Positions 15,818 to 24,616 are shown, counted from the first letter of the stretch. The stretch: DNA of 64,000 bases from Bacillota bacterium (GCA_023393115.1 JAEWMS010000024.1:9637-73636), one strand, 5' to 3'. The notes: a model not told the origin generated them from the sequence alone. Translations and numbers: made by a program.

Positions 15818-17686
15818 ATGATAAAGAATCTCGAGGAATTAAAAACCTTTTCTGCCAAGTCTTCAGACGCATTAGACAATCAGAAAAAGAAGGTTTTGGT
15901 TTGTGCCGGTACCGGATGCGTTGCCGGGGGATCCATTGAAATTTTTAACAGAATAAAAGAACTGATAGAAGCTCATGATCTATTGGTTGACATAGAGCTT
16001 GATTACGAAAAAGAGGGAATAGGAGTCAAGAAAAGCGGCTGTCACGGCTTCTGTGAAATGGGTCCACTGGTAAGGATAGAGCCTGAAAACTACTTGTACC
16101 TGAGAGTCCAGTTGGAGGACTGCGTAGAGATAGTTGAAAGAACCCTGCTCAATAATGAGCCCGTGGAGCGCTTGATGTTCAGCTCGGAAAATCGTATTTA
16201 TAAAGCTCAGGAGGATATCCCCTTCTACCATAAGCAGACCAGAATGGTTTTGAAGAACTGCGGAAGCATAAATGCCGAATCCCTTGCAGAATATGTTGCA
16301 AAAGGTGGATATGCAGCTCTTTCCAAGGTGTTGTTTGAAATGAAACCTGATGAGGTCTGTCAATCAATTATCGACTCCAACCTTAGAGGAAGAGGAGGTG
16401 GGGGTTATCCGGCAGGTAGAAAGTGGTCTCAGGTACTCCGCCAGCAGAGCGATATCAAGTATGTTGTGTGCAACGGGGACGAGGGTGACCCAGGAGCCTT
16501 TATGGACAGAAGTATTATGGAGGGTGATCCTCACGGTGTAATAGAGGGTATGCTCATTGCAGGTTACGCAACAAAAAGTACCGCCGGATACATATATGTT
16601 AGAGCAGAATATCCCCTGGCCGTTGAGAGATTGAGAATAGCTATCGAAGACGCGAGAAAACATGGTCTTCTAGGTCAGAATATATTAAATTCCGGTTTCT
16701 CCTTTGACATTAATATCAATAAAGGGGCCGGCGCCTTTGTTTGCGGTGAGGGCAGCGCGCTGACGGCTTCAATTGAGGGTGAAAGAGGAATGCCGAGGGT
16801 CAAGCCTCCCAGAACTGTAGAAAAAGGCTTATGGCAAAAGCCTACAGTACTGAATAATGTAGAAACTTACGCAAACGTACCGCTGATAGTAAATAACGGA
16901 AGCGATTGGTTTAAGGGTATTGGCCCTGAGAACAGTCCGGGCACAAAAGCTTTTGCTATTACCGGTAACGTAAATAATACCGGACTGATTGAAGTTCCTA
17001 TGGGAACAACGCTGAGAGAAGTAATATTCGACATTGGCGGCGGAATCAAAGACAATAAAAAATTCAAGGCTGTTCAGATTGGTGGACCCTCAGGAGGGTG
17101 TCTGACAGAAGAACATCTGGATCTCCCCCTTGATTTTGATTCCTTAAAGAAGGTCGGTGCAATGATAGGTTCAGGTGGTTTGGTTGTAATGGACGAAGAC
17201 ACCTGTATGGTCGAAGTGGCGAGATTTTTTATGAATTTCACCCAGAATGAGTCCTGCGGAAAGTGCGTTCCCTGCAGAGAAGGAACCAAAAGAATGCTGG
17301 AAATTCTCGAGAAAATTGTTGCCGGAAAAGGTTCATTAAAGGATCTTGACTTGCTTGAGGAACTGGCTGACACCATAAGTACTACAGCGCTGTGTGGTTT
17401 GGGTAAATCGGCAGCAAGCCCGGTGGTAAGTACACTGAAGTATTTCAGAGATGAATATGTTGAACACGTTGTTGATAAAAAATGTTGCACACATACCTGT
17501 AAAGCTCTGGGTTCAATAGTAATTGAAAGTGAAAAATGCAAGGGCTGCAGCAAATGTGCGAGGATTTGTCCCGTTCAGGCAATCAGCGGGAAGGTCAAAG
17601 AGCCTTACACTATAAACCAGAGTAAATGTATAAAGTGCGGGGCTTGTATTGAGGCTTGCAGTTTTAAAGCCATTAAGGAGGTTTAA
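15818..17686 (+). CDS. hydB: NuoF-like NADH/flavin subunit of bifurcating hydrogenase
   Basis: 622 residues. Order: N-terminal thioredoxin-like 2Fe-2S domain (to about 110; VCAGTGC and CHGFC), the NuoF core with the glycine-rich GRGGGGYPAGRKW and NGDEGDPGAFMDRS for FMN and NADH, the 4Fe-4S motif SCGKCVPCREGT, and a C-terminal two-cluster ferredoxin (CKGCSKCARICP, CIKCGACIEAC). This is the layout of HydB in HydABC hydrogenases, the site where NADH meets the Fe-S chain. It is separated from hydA by only 6 bp. Translation may be controlled by the leader just upstream. Confidence 0.95.
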   Translation: MIKNLEELKTFSAKSSDALDNQKKKVLVCAGTGCVAGGSIEIFNRIKELIEAHDLLVDIELDYEKEGIGVKKSGCHGFCEMGPLVRIEPENYLYLRVQLEDCVEIVERTLLNNEPVERLMFSSENRIYKAQEDIPFYHKQTRMVLKNCGSINAESLAEYVAKGGYAALSKVLFEMKPDEVCQSIIDSNLRGRGGGGYPAGRKWSQVLRQQSDIKYVVCNGDEGDPGAFMDRSIMEGDPHGVIEGMLIAGYATKSTAGYIYVRAEYPLAVERLRIAIEDARKHGLLGQNILNSGFSFDININKGAGAFVCGEGSALTASIEGERGMPRVKPPRTVEKGLWQKPTVLNNVETYANVPLIVNNGSDWFKGIGPENSPGTKAFAITGNVNNTGLIEVPMGTTLREVIFDIGGGIKDNKKFKAVQIGGPSGGCLTEEHLDLPLDFDSLKKVGAMIGSGGLVVMDEDTCMVEVARFFMNFTQNESCGKCVPCREGTKRMLEILEKIVAGKGSLKDLDLLEELADTISTTALCGLGKSAASPVVSTLKYFRDEYVEHVVDKKCCTHTCKALGSIVIESEKCKGCSKCARICPVQAISGKVKEPYTINQSKCIKCGACIEACSFKAIKEV

Positions 17687-17692
17687 TAATTT

Positions 17693-19414
17693 ATGTCAAA
17701 CATGATTATAGATGGACAATTAATTGAATATGATGAGGAAAAAAACATTCTTTCTGTTATTCGTAAAGCGGGTATAGAACTGCCTACCTTTTGCTATCAC
17801 TCCGAACTGAGTGTTTACGGTGCCTGCAGAATGTGCATGGTTGAAGATAAATGGGGGAACACCATTACCTCCTGTTCAACTCCTCCCAAGGACGGAATGG
17901 AGGTTTGGACAAATACCGATAAATTGAAGAAACATAGAAAAATGATTCTGGAGCTGTTGCTGGCAAATCACGACAGGGATTGTACCACCTGTGAGAAAAG
18001 CGGTAGGTGCAAGCTGCAGGAAATTGCTCTGAAAGTCGGCGTAAAGCAAATCAGATTCGGTCAGGAAAAGAAGTTGCTGCCAATTGATGACCTGGGCCCT
18101 TCAATCGTAAGGAACCCTAACAAATGTATTCTGTGCGGTGACTGTGTAAGAGCCTGTCAGGAATTACAGGGCGTTGGTGTGCTGGATTTCGCATACAGAG
18201 GCTCAAATCTTCAGGTAACAACTGCCTTTAATAAGCCCCTCCATGAGGTGGACTGCATAAACTGCGGACAGTGCCGTGTGGTATGCCCTACCGGTGCCTT
18301 GCTGATTAAGAAGGACATAGACAGGGCATATGAGGCCTTACAGGACAAGAATAAGCGTGTTATTGCTCAGATTGCACCGGCAGTGAGAGTTGCTATCGGC
18401 GAGGAGTTCGGAATGGAGCCAGGCGCCATCACTATGGGCAAAATTGTTGCAGCCCTTAGAAAGCTGGGCTTTGATCAAATATTCGACACTGCTGTCGGCG
18501 CCGATCTCACAGTTATTGAAGAAGCTGAAGAGCTCATGGAAAGAGTGCAAAACAGAGATAGACTCAAATCAGCTGATCCTTCAAGAAAGAATTATCCGCT
18601 CTTCAGCTCCTGCTGTCCTGCTTGGTTCAAGTATGTGGAACAGAAGCATCCTGAACTGATGGATAATGTATCCTCCTGCCGTTCTCCGCAGCAGATGTTC
18701 GGTGTGGTTATAAAGGAGCAGTTTAAGAAGCTCTATAAAGATGACGGAAAAGAAAACGTAGTTATAGCAATCATGCCCTGTACTGCTAAAAAGTTTGAGG
18801 CGGCAAGGCCGGAAAACACCACAGATGGAATCAGAGATGTGGACATGGTTATTACCACTCAGGAGCTGGCTATAATGATCCAGCAGAACGGTATAATATT
18901 CAACGAGCTTGAAGATGAAGCCCTTGATATGCCCTTTGGCTTTACCAGTGGTGCTGGTGTAATATTCGGCGTAAGCGGTGGTGTTTCGGAAGCGGTTTTA
19001 AGATATTACTATAAGGAGAAAACCTCTTCAACCCTGCAAAGCATATCCTACTCCGGTGTTAGGGGAATGGAATGTGTAAAGGAGGCTAGTGCTGAGGTTG
19101 ACGGTAGAAATATCAAAATAGCTGTGGTTCATGGACTTAAGAACGCAGAAACCCTCATAAAAAAGATTGAAAAAGGCGAAGAAAGCTTTGATTTTGTCGA
19201 AGTAATGGCGTGCCCTGAAGGTTGTATCGGGGGAGCCGGACAGCCAATTCCTCAGAGTAAAGAAGTGAGAAGTAAGAGGGCCAAAGGAATATATCGGGTT
19301 GACAAAGCCTCACCAATAAAGAGGTCCGAGGATAATCCGGCTATTGATGCCCTGTACAATGGAATATTAATAAGCAACAGAGAGATACTTCACAGGCATA
19401 AGCATCATAAGTAA
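17693..19414 (+). CDS. hydA: [FeFe] hydrogenase catalytic subunit
   Basis: 573 residues, M3-type architecture. Plant-type 2Fe-2S (C34, C45, C48, C61), His-Cys 4Fe-4S (H93, C97, C100, C106), two 4Fe-4S clusters (C145-C155 and C188-C198), then the H-cluster domain with L1 SSCCPAW (C307 proton-transfer, C308 ligand), L2 MPCTAKK (C363) and L3 MACPEGCIGGAGQP (C507, C511). Ser replaces the usual Thr in L1, otherwise all ligands are present, so it should be active in reversible H2 production. Forms a trimer with HydB and HydC. The short C-terminus has His-rich HRHKHHK. Confidence 0.96.
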   Translation: MSNMIIDGQLIEYDEEKNILSVIRKAGIELPTFCYHSELSVYGACRMCMVEDKWGNTITSCSTPPKDGMEVWTNTDKLKKHRKMILELLLANHDRDCTTCEKSGRCKLQEIALKVGVKQIRFGQEKKLLPIDDLGPSIVRNPNKCILCGDCVRACQELQGVGVLDFAYRGSNLQVTTAFNKPLHEVDCINCGQCRVVCPTGALLIKKDIDRAYEALQDKNKRVIAQIAPAVRVAIGEEFGMEPGAITMGKIVAALRKLGFDQIFDTAVGADLTVIEEAEELMERVQNRDRLKSADPSRKNYPLFSSCCPAWFKYVEQKHPELMDNVSSCRSPQQMFGVVIKEQFKKLYKDDGKENVVIAIMPCTAKKFEAARPENTTDGIRDVDMVITTQELAIMIQQNGIIFNELEDEALDMPFGFTSGAGVIFGVSGGVSEAVLRYYYKEKTSSTLQSISYSGVRGMECVKEASAEVDGRNIKIAVVHGLKNAETLIKKIEKGEESFDFVEVMACPEGCIGGAGQPIPQSKEVRSKRAKGIYRVDKASPIKRSEDNPAIDALYNGILISNREILHRHKHHK

Positions 19415-19456
19415 AAAGAGTATATATATTTCAAAGTAGATATAGTCGGTGAAGAT

Positions 19457-19583
19457 GGAGGTTAGATTGAAAGACTTCGCTAATGCTTGTCATCCAATTA
19501 ACCTCCTTTATTCACCTCACAGCGGTAAAGGATATAAATTTTTATTACATTTTGTGGCCGATAAAGCGGCTTAGGAGGTCAAT
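19457..19583 (+). promoter_or_regulatory. Leader element, family A copy 2 (before the 44-residue peptide)
   Basis: GGAGGTTAGATTG (19457-19469) can pair with CCAATTAACCTCC (19494-19506) with a single bulge; the latter also nearly complements the real ribosome binding site GGAGGTCAAT (19574-19583, one mismatch). Between them lie a CCTTTA/TAAAGG hairpin, ATTACATTTTGTGGCC (19544-19559) and stem GGCCG/CGGCT. The order SD-mimic, anti-SD, SD is that of a translational switch. The second small stem of the other copies is missing here. Confidence 0.65.
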
Positions 19584-19718
19584 ATGTCTGAATGTATAAA
19601 TTGTTACATAAAAAATGGTAATACAGAGGAAGGTTTTTCAATATGCGAAAAACTTTCAGTGGTAGATGATACAAAAACAGATATGGAATATGATTGTTTC
19701 AGTTGTAATTACAAATAA
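19584..19718 (+). CDS. 44-residue cysteine-rich peptide in the hydrogenase cluster
   Basis: ATG 19584 follows TTAGGAGGTCAAT, one of the strongest ribosome binding sites in the window, and the frame closes at TAA 19716-19718. The product has five cysteines including two CxxC pairs (C-I-N-C near the start, C-F-S-C near the end), is acidic and has no membrane segment. It may bind zinc or an Fe-S cluster. Location between hydA and the sensory hydrogenase operon suggests a role with these enzymes, but that is inference. It was recognised from the leader and ribosome binding site. Confidence 0.6.
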   Translation: MSECINCYIKNGNTEEGFSICEKLSVVDDTKTDMEYDCFSCNYK

Positions 19719-19775
19719 GAAGGAATAAAAGCGTAAAAGCACCGTGAAAAACAATTGAAATGGAGAATATTTCGA

Positions 19776-19804
19776 TTGACAGAAAATTAACAATGGTTTA
19801 CAAT
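19776..19804 (+). promoter_or_regulatory. Sigma-A promoter of the sensory hydrogenase operon
   Basis: TTGACA (19776-19781), 17-base spacer, TACAAT (19799-19804): near-consensus. Lies 45 bp before the start of the first gene of the operon. Confidence 0.75.
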
Positions 19805-19808
19805 TGTA

Positions 19809-19826
19809 TTGTTATTAGTTTAACAA
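19809..19826. promoter_or_regulatory. Rex-like operator 2
   Basis: TTGTTATTAGTTTAACAA differs from the Rex consensus TTGTTAANNNNTTAACAA at one position only. It starts 4 bases after the -10 box, exactly as the first site does, which would make both hydrogenase operons redox-regulated in the same way. Confidence 0.7.
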
Positions 19827-19848
19827 TCTGCAGAAGGGGACTGATGCA

Positions 19849-20106
19849 ATGCTTGATATTTATGTATGCGTAGGAAGCTCTTGTCATCTTAAGGGTTCAT
19901 ATCAAATAATCAACTGCTTCCAGAGACTAATAAAGGAAAACCGTTTGGAGGCGAAGGCCACCTTGAAGGCATCCTTTTGTATGGGGAAATGTACAAATGG
20001 AGTTTGCGTTAAAGTTGGAGATGCTTTCTATGGAGATGTAGCTATTGTCAACGCCGAAAGTTTTTTCATCGACAAGGTAATTAACAGGCTAGGTGCGGGT
20101 TTATGA
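19849..20106 (+). CDS. Thioredoxin-like 2Fe-2S ferredoxin (short HydC-like)
   Basis: 85 residues consisting only of a thioredoxin-fold 2Fe-2S domain: V-C-V-G-S-S-C-H at the N-terminus and A-S-F-C-M-G-K-C further on supply the four ligands, with one extra cysteine nearby. It lacks the helical NuoE N-terminal domain. Starts at ATG 19849 after AGAAGGGGA and overlaps the sensory hydrogenase gene by 4 bp. Probably transfers electrons to or from that protein. Confidence 0.88.
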   Translation: MLDIYVCVGSSCHLKGSYQIINCFQRLIKENRLEAKATLKASFCMGKCTNGVCVKVGDAFYGDVAIVNAESFFIDKVINRLGAGL

Positions 20107-21827
20107 GTATAATTCAATTTAAGGAAGCCAATTGTAAAAACTGCTATAAATGCATACGGAGCTGCCCGGTTAATGCCATTGCTTTTAGAAACGACCAGGC
20201 AGAAATTATCCATGATGAATGTACTCTGTGCGGGAATTGTCTTAAAATCTGCCCTCAAAATGCCAAAAGCGTAAACAGCGAAATTGACAAGGTTAAGACG
20301 TATATCAAAAAGAAGGAAAAGGTTTATGTAAGCCTTGCTCCCTCATTTATTTCGGCCTATGATTATGATGAAAAATGGCTGTACTGCGCTCTTAAAAAAC
20401 TTGGCTTCACGCATATTGAAGGAACTGCAAACGGTGCATATCAAGTATCCAGACAGTACGAAAAACTTCTAAATAAAAAAGAAATGAAAAATATTATTAC
20501 CAGCTGCTGCTCCTCAATAATACTTCTAATAGAAAAGTATTATCCCCAGCTTATTGGACAGCTTGCACCGGTAGTATCACCTATGATAGCTCATGCAAAA
20601 ATGCTGAGAGAAACATATGGACAAAGAATCAGGGTAGTATTCATAGGTCCCTGCATATCAAAAAAAGTGGAATGCAACGATCTGCAGAATGAAAATCAGA
20701 TAGATGCAGTGTTAACCTTCGACGACCTGGACAAGTGGTTTGAAGAGGAGGGCATAAGCCCAGACCAGGACCTATCGGAGGAAATGAAGAACTTTGATAC
20801 AATTACAAGAATTTATCCTGTACCTGGAGGGATTCTTAAAACCATAGACAAAAACAGTAGGAAAAATTATCGTTCAATTAGTGTGGATGGTATTGAACGA
20901 TGTATCGATATATTAAATTCGATAATCGAGGGAAATATAGAAAACTATTTTATTGAAATGAGTAGTTGTACCGGAGGCTGTATTGCAGGTCCATGTATGA
21001 AGCATGCACAGGGCGGCTTTCTGACCTCAAGGGAAAGATTATTGAATTATGCAAAGAGAACTTCGGTTAATCATAATGACAGTAAAAATTCAGTGATGAT
21101 GGCAACAAAAATAGATTTTTCAAAAACTTTTATCGACCGCTCTAAAATAACCGAACAGCCTTCAGAGGCAGTTATTCAAGGTATTCTGAACAGTATAGGG
21201 AAATTCAGTAAGGACAAGGAACTGAACTGTGGTGCCTGCGGATATCCCTCCTGCAGAGAGAAGGCAATTGCGGTATATATGGGAAAAGCACAGGTTCATA
21301 TGTGTTTGCCCTATATGAGAGAAAGAGCAGAATCTATTTCAAATATAATTATCAATTACACACCTAATGCAATTTTTGCACTTGATAAGAACTTGAATAT
21401 TCAGGAAATTAACAAATCTGCAAAGACAATGTTCAAGTTGGGTGATACAGATGTGGAAGGTAAGAATATTAAAGAAATATTAAGATGTGAGTTTTTTGAA
21501 AAAGTTCTTGAGAATGACGAGAATATTTATGACGAAAAGTATGTTTATGAAGAATATAACCTGATTGTCAAACAATCAATTATAAATGTAAGTAAACATA
21601 ACACCTTGATTGTATTGATAAATGATATTACAGATGAGGAAAATCAAAGACAGAAAATATACGAAAGCCGTTCTCAGAACATTGAAATTGCACAAAAGGT
21701 TATGGAAAAGCAAATGATAGTTGCGCAGGAAATAGCAAGCCTGCTCGGAGAAACAACAGCAGAGACAAAGGTTGCGCTAACGAAACTAAAAAAATCGATT
21801 ATGTCAGAGATGGGTGAAGGTGAGTGA
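20103..21827 (+). CDS. Sensory [FeFe] hydrogenase homologue with PAS domain (HydS/HfsB type)
   Basis: 574 residues. Two 4Fe-4S clusters (C11-C21, C40-C50), an H-cluster domain with altered motifs (TSCCS at C135/C136, GPCISKK at C183, SSCTGGC at C289/C293), a four-cysteine FeS domain (C376, C379, C384, C401), and a PAS domain (about 413-520). Loss of the Pro-x-Trp in L1 and of the Met-Ala context in L3 is typical of sensory hydrogenases that report H2 or redox state. Overlaps the phosphatase gene by 4 bp (GTGA), so the pair is co-translated. Confidence 0.92.
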   Translation: MSIIQFKEANCKNCYKCIRSCPVNAIAFRNDQAEIIHDECTLCGNCLKICPQNAKSVNSEIDKVKTYIKKKEKVYVSLAPSFISAYDYDEKWLYCALKKLGFTHIEGTANGAYQVSRQYEKLLNKKEMKNIITSCCSSIILLIEKYYPQLIGQLAPVVSPMIAHAKMLRETYGQRIRVVFIGPCISKKVECNDLQNENQIDAVLTFDDLDKWFEEEGISPDQDLSEEMKNFDTITRIYPVPGGILKTIDKNSRKNYRSISVDGIERCIDILNSIIEGNIENYFIEMSSCTGGCIAGPCMKHAQGGFLTSRERLLNYAKRTSVNHNDSKNSVMMATKIDFSKTFIDRSKITEQPSEAVIQGILNSIGKFSKDKELNCGACGYPSCREKAIAVYMGKAQVHMCLPYMRERAESISNIIINYTPNAIFALDKNLNIQEINKSAKTMFKLGDTDVEGKNIKEILRCEFFEKVLENDENIYDEKYVYEEYNLIVKQSIINVSKHNTLIVLINDITDEENQRQKIYESRSQNIEIAQKVMEKQMIVAQEIASLLGETTAETKVALTKLKKSIMSEMGEGE

Positions 21828-22996
21828 GCCTCTACATTGATGTTAACTACGAAAGTTTAAATAAATTTAAGGAAGAATTATGCGGGGACAAGGTAGAAAT
21901 AATCAGAAGCTCCGACTCTGTGGTAGTTGTCCTGGCAGACGGTTTGGGGAGTGGGGTGAAGGCTAACATTCTTGCCACTCTTACCTCCAAAATAATCGGA
22001 ACCATTATGTCAAACGGCCTGGATATTGATGAGGCTGTAAATACTATTGCAAGTACTCTGCCTGTTTGCAAGGAACGCGGAGTTGCATATTCAACCTTTT
22101 CAATTATACAAATATTCAATAACGGTGAAGGTTATCTTGTAGAATTCGACAATCCTGCGGTTATGCGCTTAAGAAAAGGGAAGCTGCTGGAGATTGAAAC
22201 TGAAAGTCGTGAAGTGGGCGGAAAAGTGATTAATGAAGCCAGATTTACAGTCAGTCCTGATGACTTATTCATAATGATTAGTGATGGTGTAATTCACGCA
22301 GGTATTGGGCAAACCTTGAATCTGGGCTGGCAATGGAGCAACGTAAGGGAGTATGTTCAGAAAACCTATAAAAAGGACATGTCTTCAAAAGCTATTGCAA
22401 AACTTCTATTGTCGGCCTGTGACAGCCTGTACGCCAATGAGCCCGGGGATGATACTACAGTAGTAGCTCTGAAAGCAAAGAAGCCCGTCAAGCTTAATTT
22501 GATGATTGGTCCCCCGGTGGATTCCAGCAAGGACAGGGATATTGTAACCAAATTCATTAGTAGAGAGGGAAAGAAGGTTGTGTGTGGAGGAACCACTTCA
22601 CAAATTGTCTCTCGTGAAACTCAGAAGGAAATTAAGACTTCAATTGAATATTTTAATCCTGCAGTTCCTCCCACTGCAGAGATAGAAGGAATAAATCTGA
22701 CCACCGAAGGAGTCCTGACTCTCAGAAAGACCCTTGAACTCCTGAAAACCTGTGTTTCACCTGAGAGTACCATGAGTGATTATCTTAAGCTGAATAAGAA
22801 GGATGGAGCTTCAAAACTCTCTAAAATGCTACTTGAGGAAAGTACCAGCATTTATTTCTTTATCGGTCAGGCCATTAATCCGGCACACCAGAATCCGGAA
22901 TTTCCGCTCAATATGGGCTTGAAATTCAAGCTTGTAGAAGAAATTGCCGGTTTGTTGAGACAGGCAGGTAAACATATTACCATTGAATACTGTTAG
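21824..22996 (+). CDS. SpoIIE-type PP2C phosphatase paired with the sensory hydrogenase
   Basis: 390 residues from GTG 21824. The PPM/SpoIIE phosphatase core occupies about 1-220 with metal-binding motifs ADGLGSGVKAN, SDGVIHAG and GDDTTVV. Residues 225-390 form an additional domain without known name that is seen in hydrogenase-linked phosphatases. It would dephosphorylate a protein partner, possibly an anti-sigma antagonist, in response to the PAS/H-cluster sensor. Similar three-gene sets are known from Thermoanaerobacter-type hfs clusters. The target is not in the window. Confidence 0.9.
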   Translation: MSLYIDVNYESLNKFKEELCGDKVEIIRSSDSVVVVLADGLGSGVKANILATLTSKIIGTIMSNGLDIDEAVNTIASTLPVCKERGVAYSTFSIIQIFNNGEGYLVEFDNPAVMRLRKGKLLEIETESREVGGKVINEARFTVSPDDLFIMISDGVIHAGIGQTLNLGWQWSNVREYVQKTYKKDMSSKAIAKLLLSACDSLYANEPGDDTTVVALKAKKPVKLNLMIGPPVDSSKDRDIVTKFISREGKKVVCGGTTSQIVSRETQKEIKTSIEYFNPAVPPTAEIEGINLTTEGVLTLRKTLELLKTCVSPESTMSDYLKLNKKDGASKLSKMLLEESTSIYFFIGQAINPAHQNPEFPLNMGLKFKLVEEIAGLLRQAGKHITIEYC

Positions 22997-23065
22997 TACT
23001 TAATACCGTATATATAATTATTATTAATCCACTGACAATTGACGGGAATACTTTATGGAGGAACT

Positions 23066-24547
23066 ATGGGATTACGAACAATACGCCTGAAACTTCATAA
23101 TCCTGGCGCTGCAAAACGAGATATAATCAACAATGCATTTATTAATTATAATAACGCATATAATTACCTTCTTCAAAGAGCATATGCTGAAATAGACACT
23201 ATTAAAGAGGTATACAGATCCCCCGGAGACACTTACAGCACTATAAGATTATCAAAGTGGGTTGACCGTGATATATCGGCATATATAAACAGATTTAACA
23301 TACAGCCCTTTAAGGATTCTCTGAAGTTAGACTTTGGAATGACTTTAGCAGGCTATTTTGCTCAGAAAAAAAGCAAGCCTGACTTGTCTTTTCCTGAACT
23401 TCGGAAAGAATCCGTAACAATGGAGGAAAGACTTAGACCCATATATTTTTGCAGGCATGATGCAAAAAGATGCTTCTGCCTTTTATTTGATAAGGAAAAC
23501 AACAAGTTCTTTGCAAAGCTGTTTCTGATGAATACAGGGTTTAGTAAAAAAAGGGAGAGTTTCAATTTTTCCAGAGAACTCACTTGTATTACTAAAGACT
23601 TTGAGAGTGTGAAAGCACTTAAAAAGGAAACCTTTATTATAATACCGCTCTCCTTTGGTAAATGGCAGTTGAGTATGCTGATGCAGGCAGTTGAGAAGCC
23701 AGAAATTCTTAGGACAGGCAGGCTGATTTATAGTAATGGAGAATATTATCTTAGTCTCTGTATAGATTTGCCTGAGGATAATAAAATAGAACCGATTTCT
23801 TTCCTGGGTGTGAGCAGAGGTATTGAGAAAGCTGTTAACTATACTATAACCGACAGCAAGGGGCAGCTGCTTCAAAACGGCTCTATGAGCTTTGACTTTA
23901 CCGGAAACCCTTCTGAACAAAGTAGGAATATGTTCAAACTTGCCAACAAAATTACTGATTTGGCTGTAAAAAATAAATCCATGGTAATACTTCAAAATCT
24001 TACTGGTAAGGGTGATAAGCTGACCTGCAATGAGGACGGTAAAACAATTAAGCCTGTTTTAGGCTGCAAGCAGTACAACGAACTTGTGAGAATAATAGAT
24101 TACAAGCTGCCTCTTAAAGGCCTTCCTGAGCCTGCAAAGGTAAGCTCTGTGGATATTTTTCACAGATGTAGTATTTGTGGTAGCAACACCCGAAAAAACA
24201 GGTTTTCACAAAACAGATTTTTATGTACCACCTGCGGTTTCAGCAGTGATCTGGACAGCCTCGGCAGCCTGAACCTTGCTACAAAGCTGCTTAAATACAG
24301 AAATACGCCCATAAAGCTGAAAGCAAGAAGAACCATGGAAGGTATGTACCTGCAGAACGAACTCATGGGGCTGGAATTGTTTGTTCCGAAGTATGAGAAC
24401 CCTATGGAGAGACTTAAGGAGAAAATAGAAGAAATTTCAGCTTCCATTGATAATTACTGTACCGATATGAAGCTTAGCGTAAAGGACGTAAAAGGCATTA
24501 TTGAGAAATTGAAAAGTAATGATTTTACTAATATTGAGATAGTTTAG
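23066..24547 (+). CDS. TnpB-family protein with degraded RuvC site (TldR-like)
   Basis: 493 residues from ATG 23066 (GGAGGAA 5 bases upstream). It has the TnpB/OrfB plan: N-terminal helical and beta region to about 240, RuvC-I at 248-252, RuvC-II at 306-312, zinc ribbon C368, C371, C387, C390, and RuvC-III at 395-404. The first catalytic Asp is Ser (G-V-S250-R-G where active proteins have G-I-D-x-G), the Glu of RuvC-II is Gln (V-I-L-Q310-N-L), while Asp397 is kept but Asn-Ala-Ala after it is changed. A nuclease is therefore unlikely; RNA-guided DNA binding as in TldR repressors is possible. No tnpA and no transposon ends were found. An 80-residue C-terminal extension is extra. Confidence 0.85.
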   Translation: MGLRTIRLKLHNPGAAKRDIINNAFINYNNAYNYLLQRAYAEIDTIKEVYRSPGDTYSTIRLSKWVDRDISAYINRFNIQPFKDSLKLDFGMTLAGYFAQKKSKPDLSFPELRKESVTMEERLRPIYFCRHDAKRCFCLLFDKENNKFFAKLFLMNTGFSKKRESFNFSRELTCITKDFESVKALKKETFIIIPLSFGKWQLSMLMQAVEKPEILRTGRLIYSNGEYYLSLCIDLPEDNKIEPISFLGVSRGIEKAVNYTITDSKGQLLQNGSMSFDFTGNPSEQSRNMFKLANKITDLAVKNKSMVILQNLTGKGDKLTCNEDGKTIKPVLGCKQYNELVRIIDYKLPLKGLPEPAKVSSVDIFHRCSICGSNTRKNRFSQNRFLCTTCGFSSDLDSLGSLNLATKLLKYRNTPIKLKARRTMEGMYLQNELMGLELFVPKYENPMERLKEKIEEISASIDNYCTDMKLSVKDVKGIIEKLKSNDFTNIEIV

Positions 24548-24552
24548 TTTAT

Positions 24553-24616
24553 TGTGCTTTTGCTGCCGCACATGGCCTACAGAGTGGGCATAAACATATT
24601 TTTGATAATATTGTTT
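24553..24616 (+). ncRNA. Structured 3' flank of the TnpB-like gene, candidate guide RNA
   Basis: Three successive stems follow the stop codon: TGTGC/GCACA (24553-24572), ATGGCC/GGGCAT (24572-24591) and AAACA/TGTTT (24592-24616), before a terminator. TnpB guide RNAs start in the 3' part of the gene and end past it, so the position fits. The guide portion cannot be delimited by eye. Confidence 0.35.

Noticed and set aside
23066..24616. Complete IS200/IS605 element
   Set aside because: No tnpA, no left or right end hairpins with cleavage sites could be identified, and the RuvC acids are changed.
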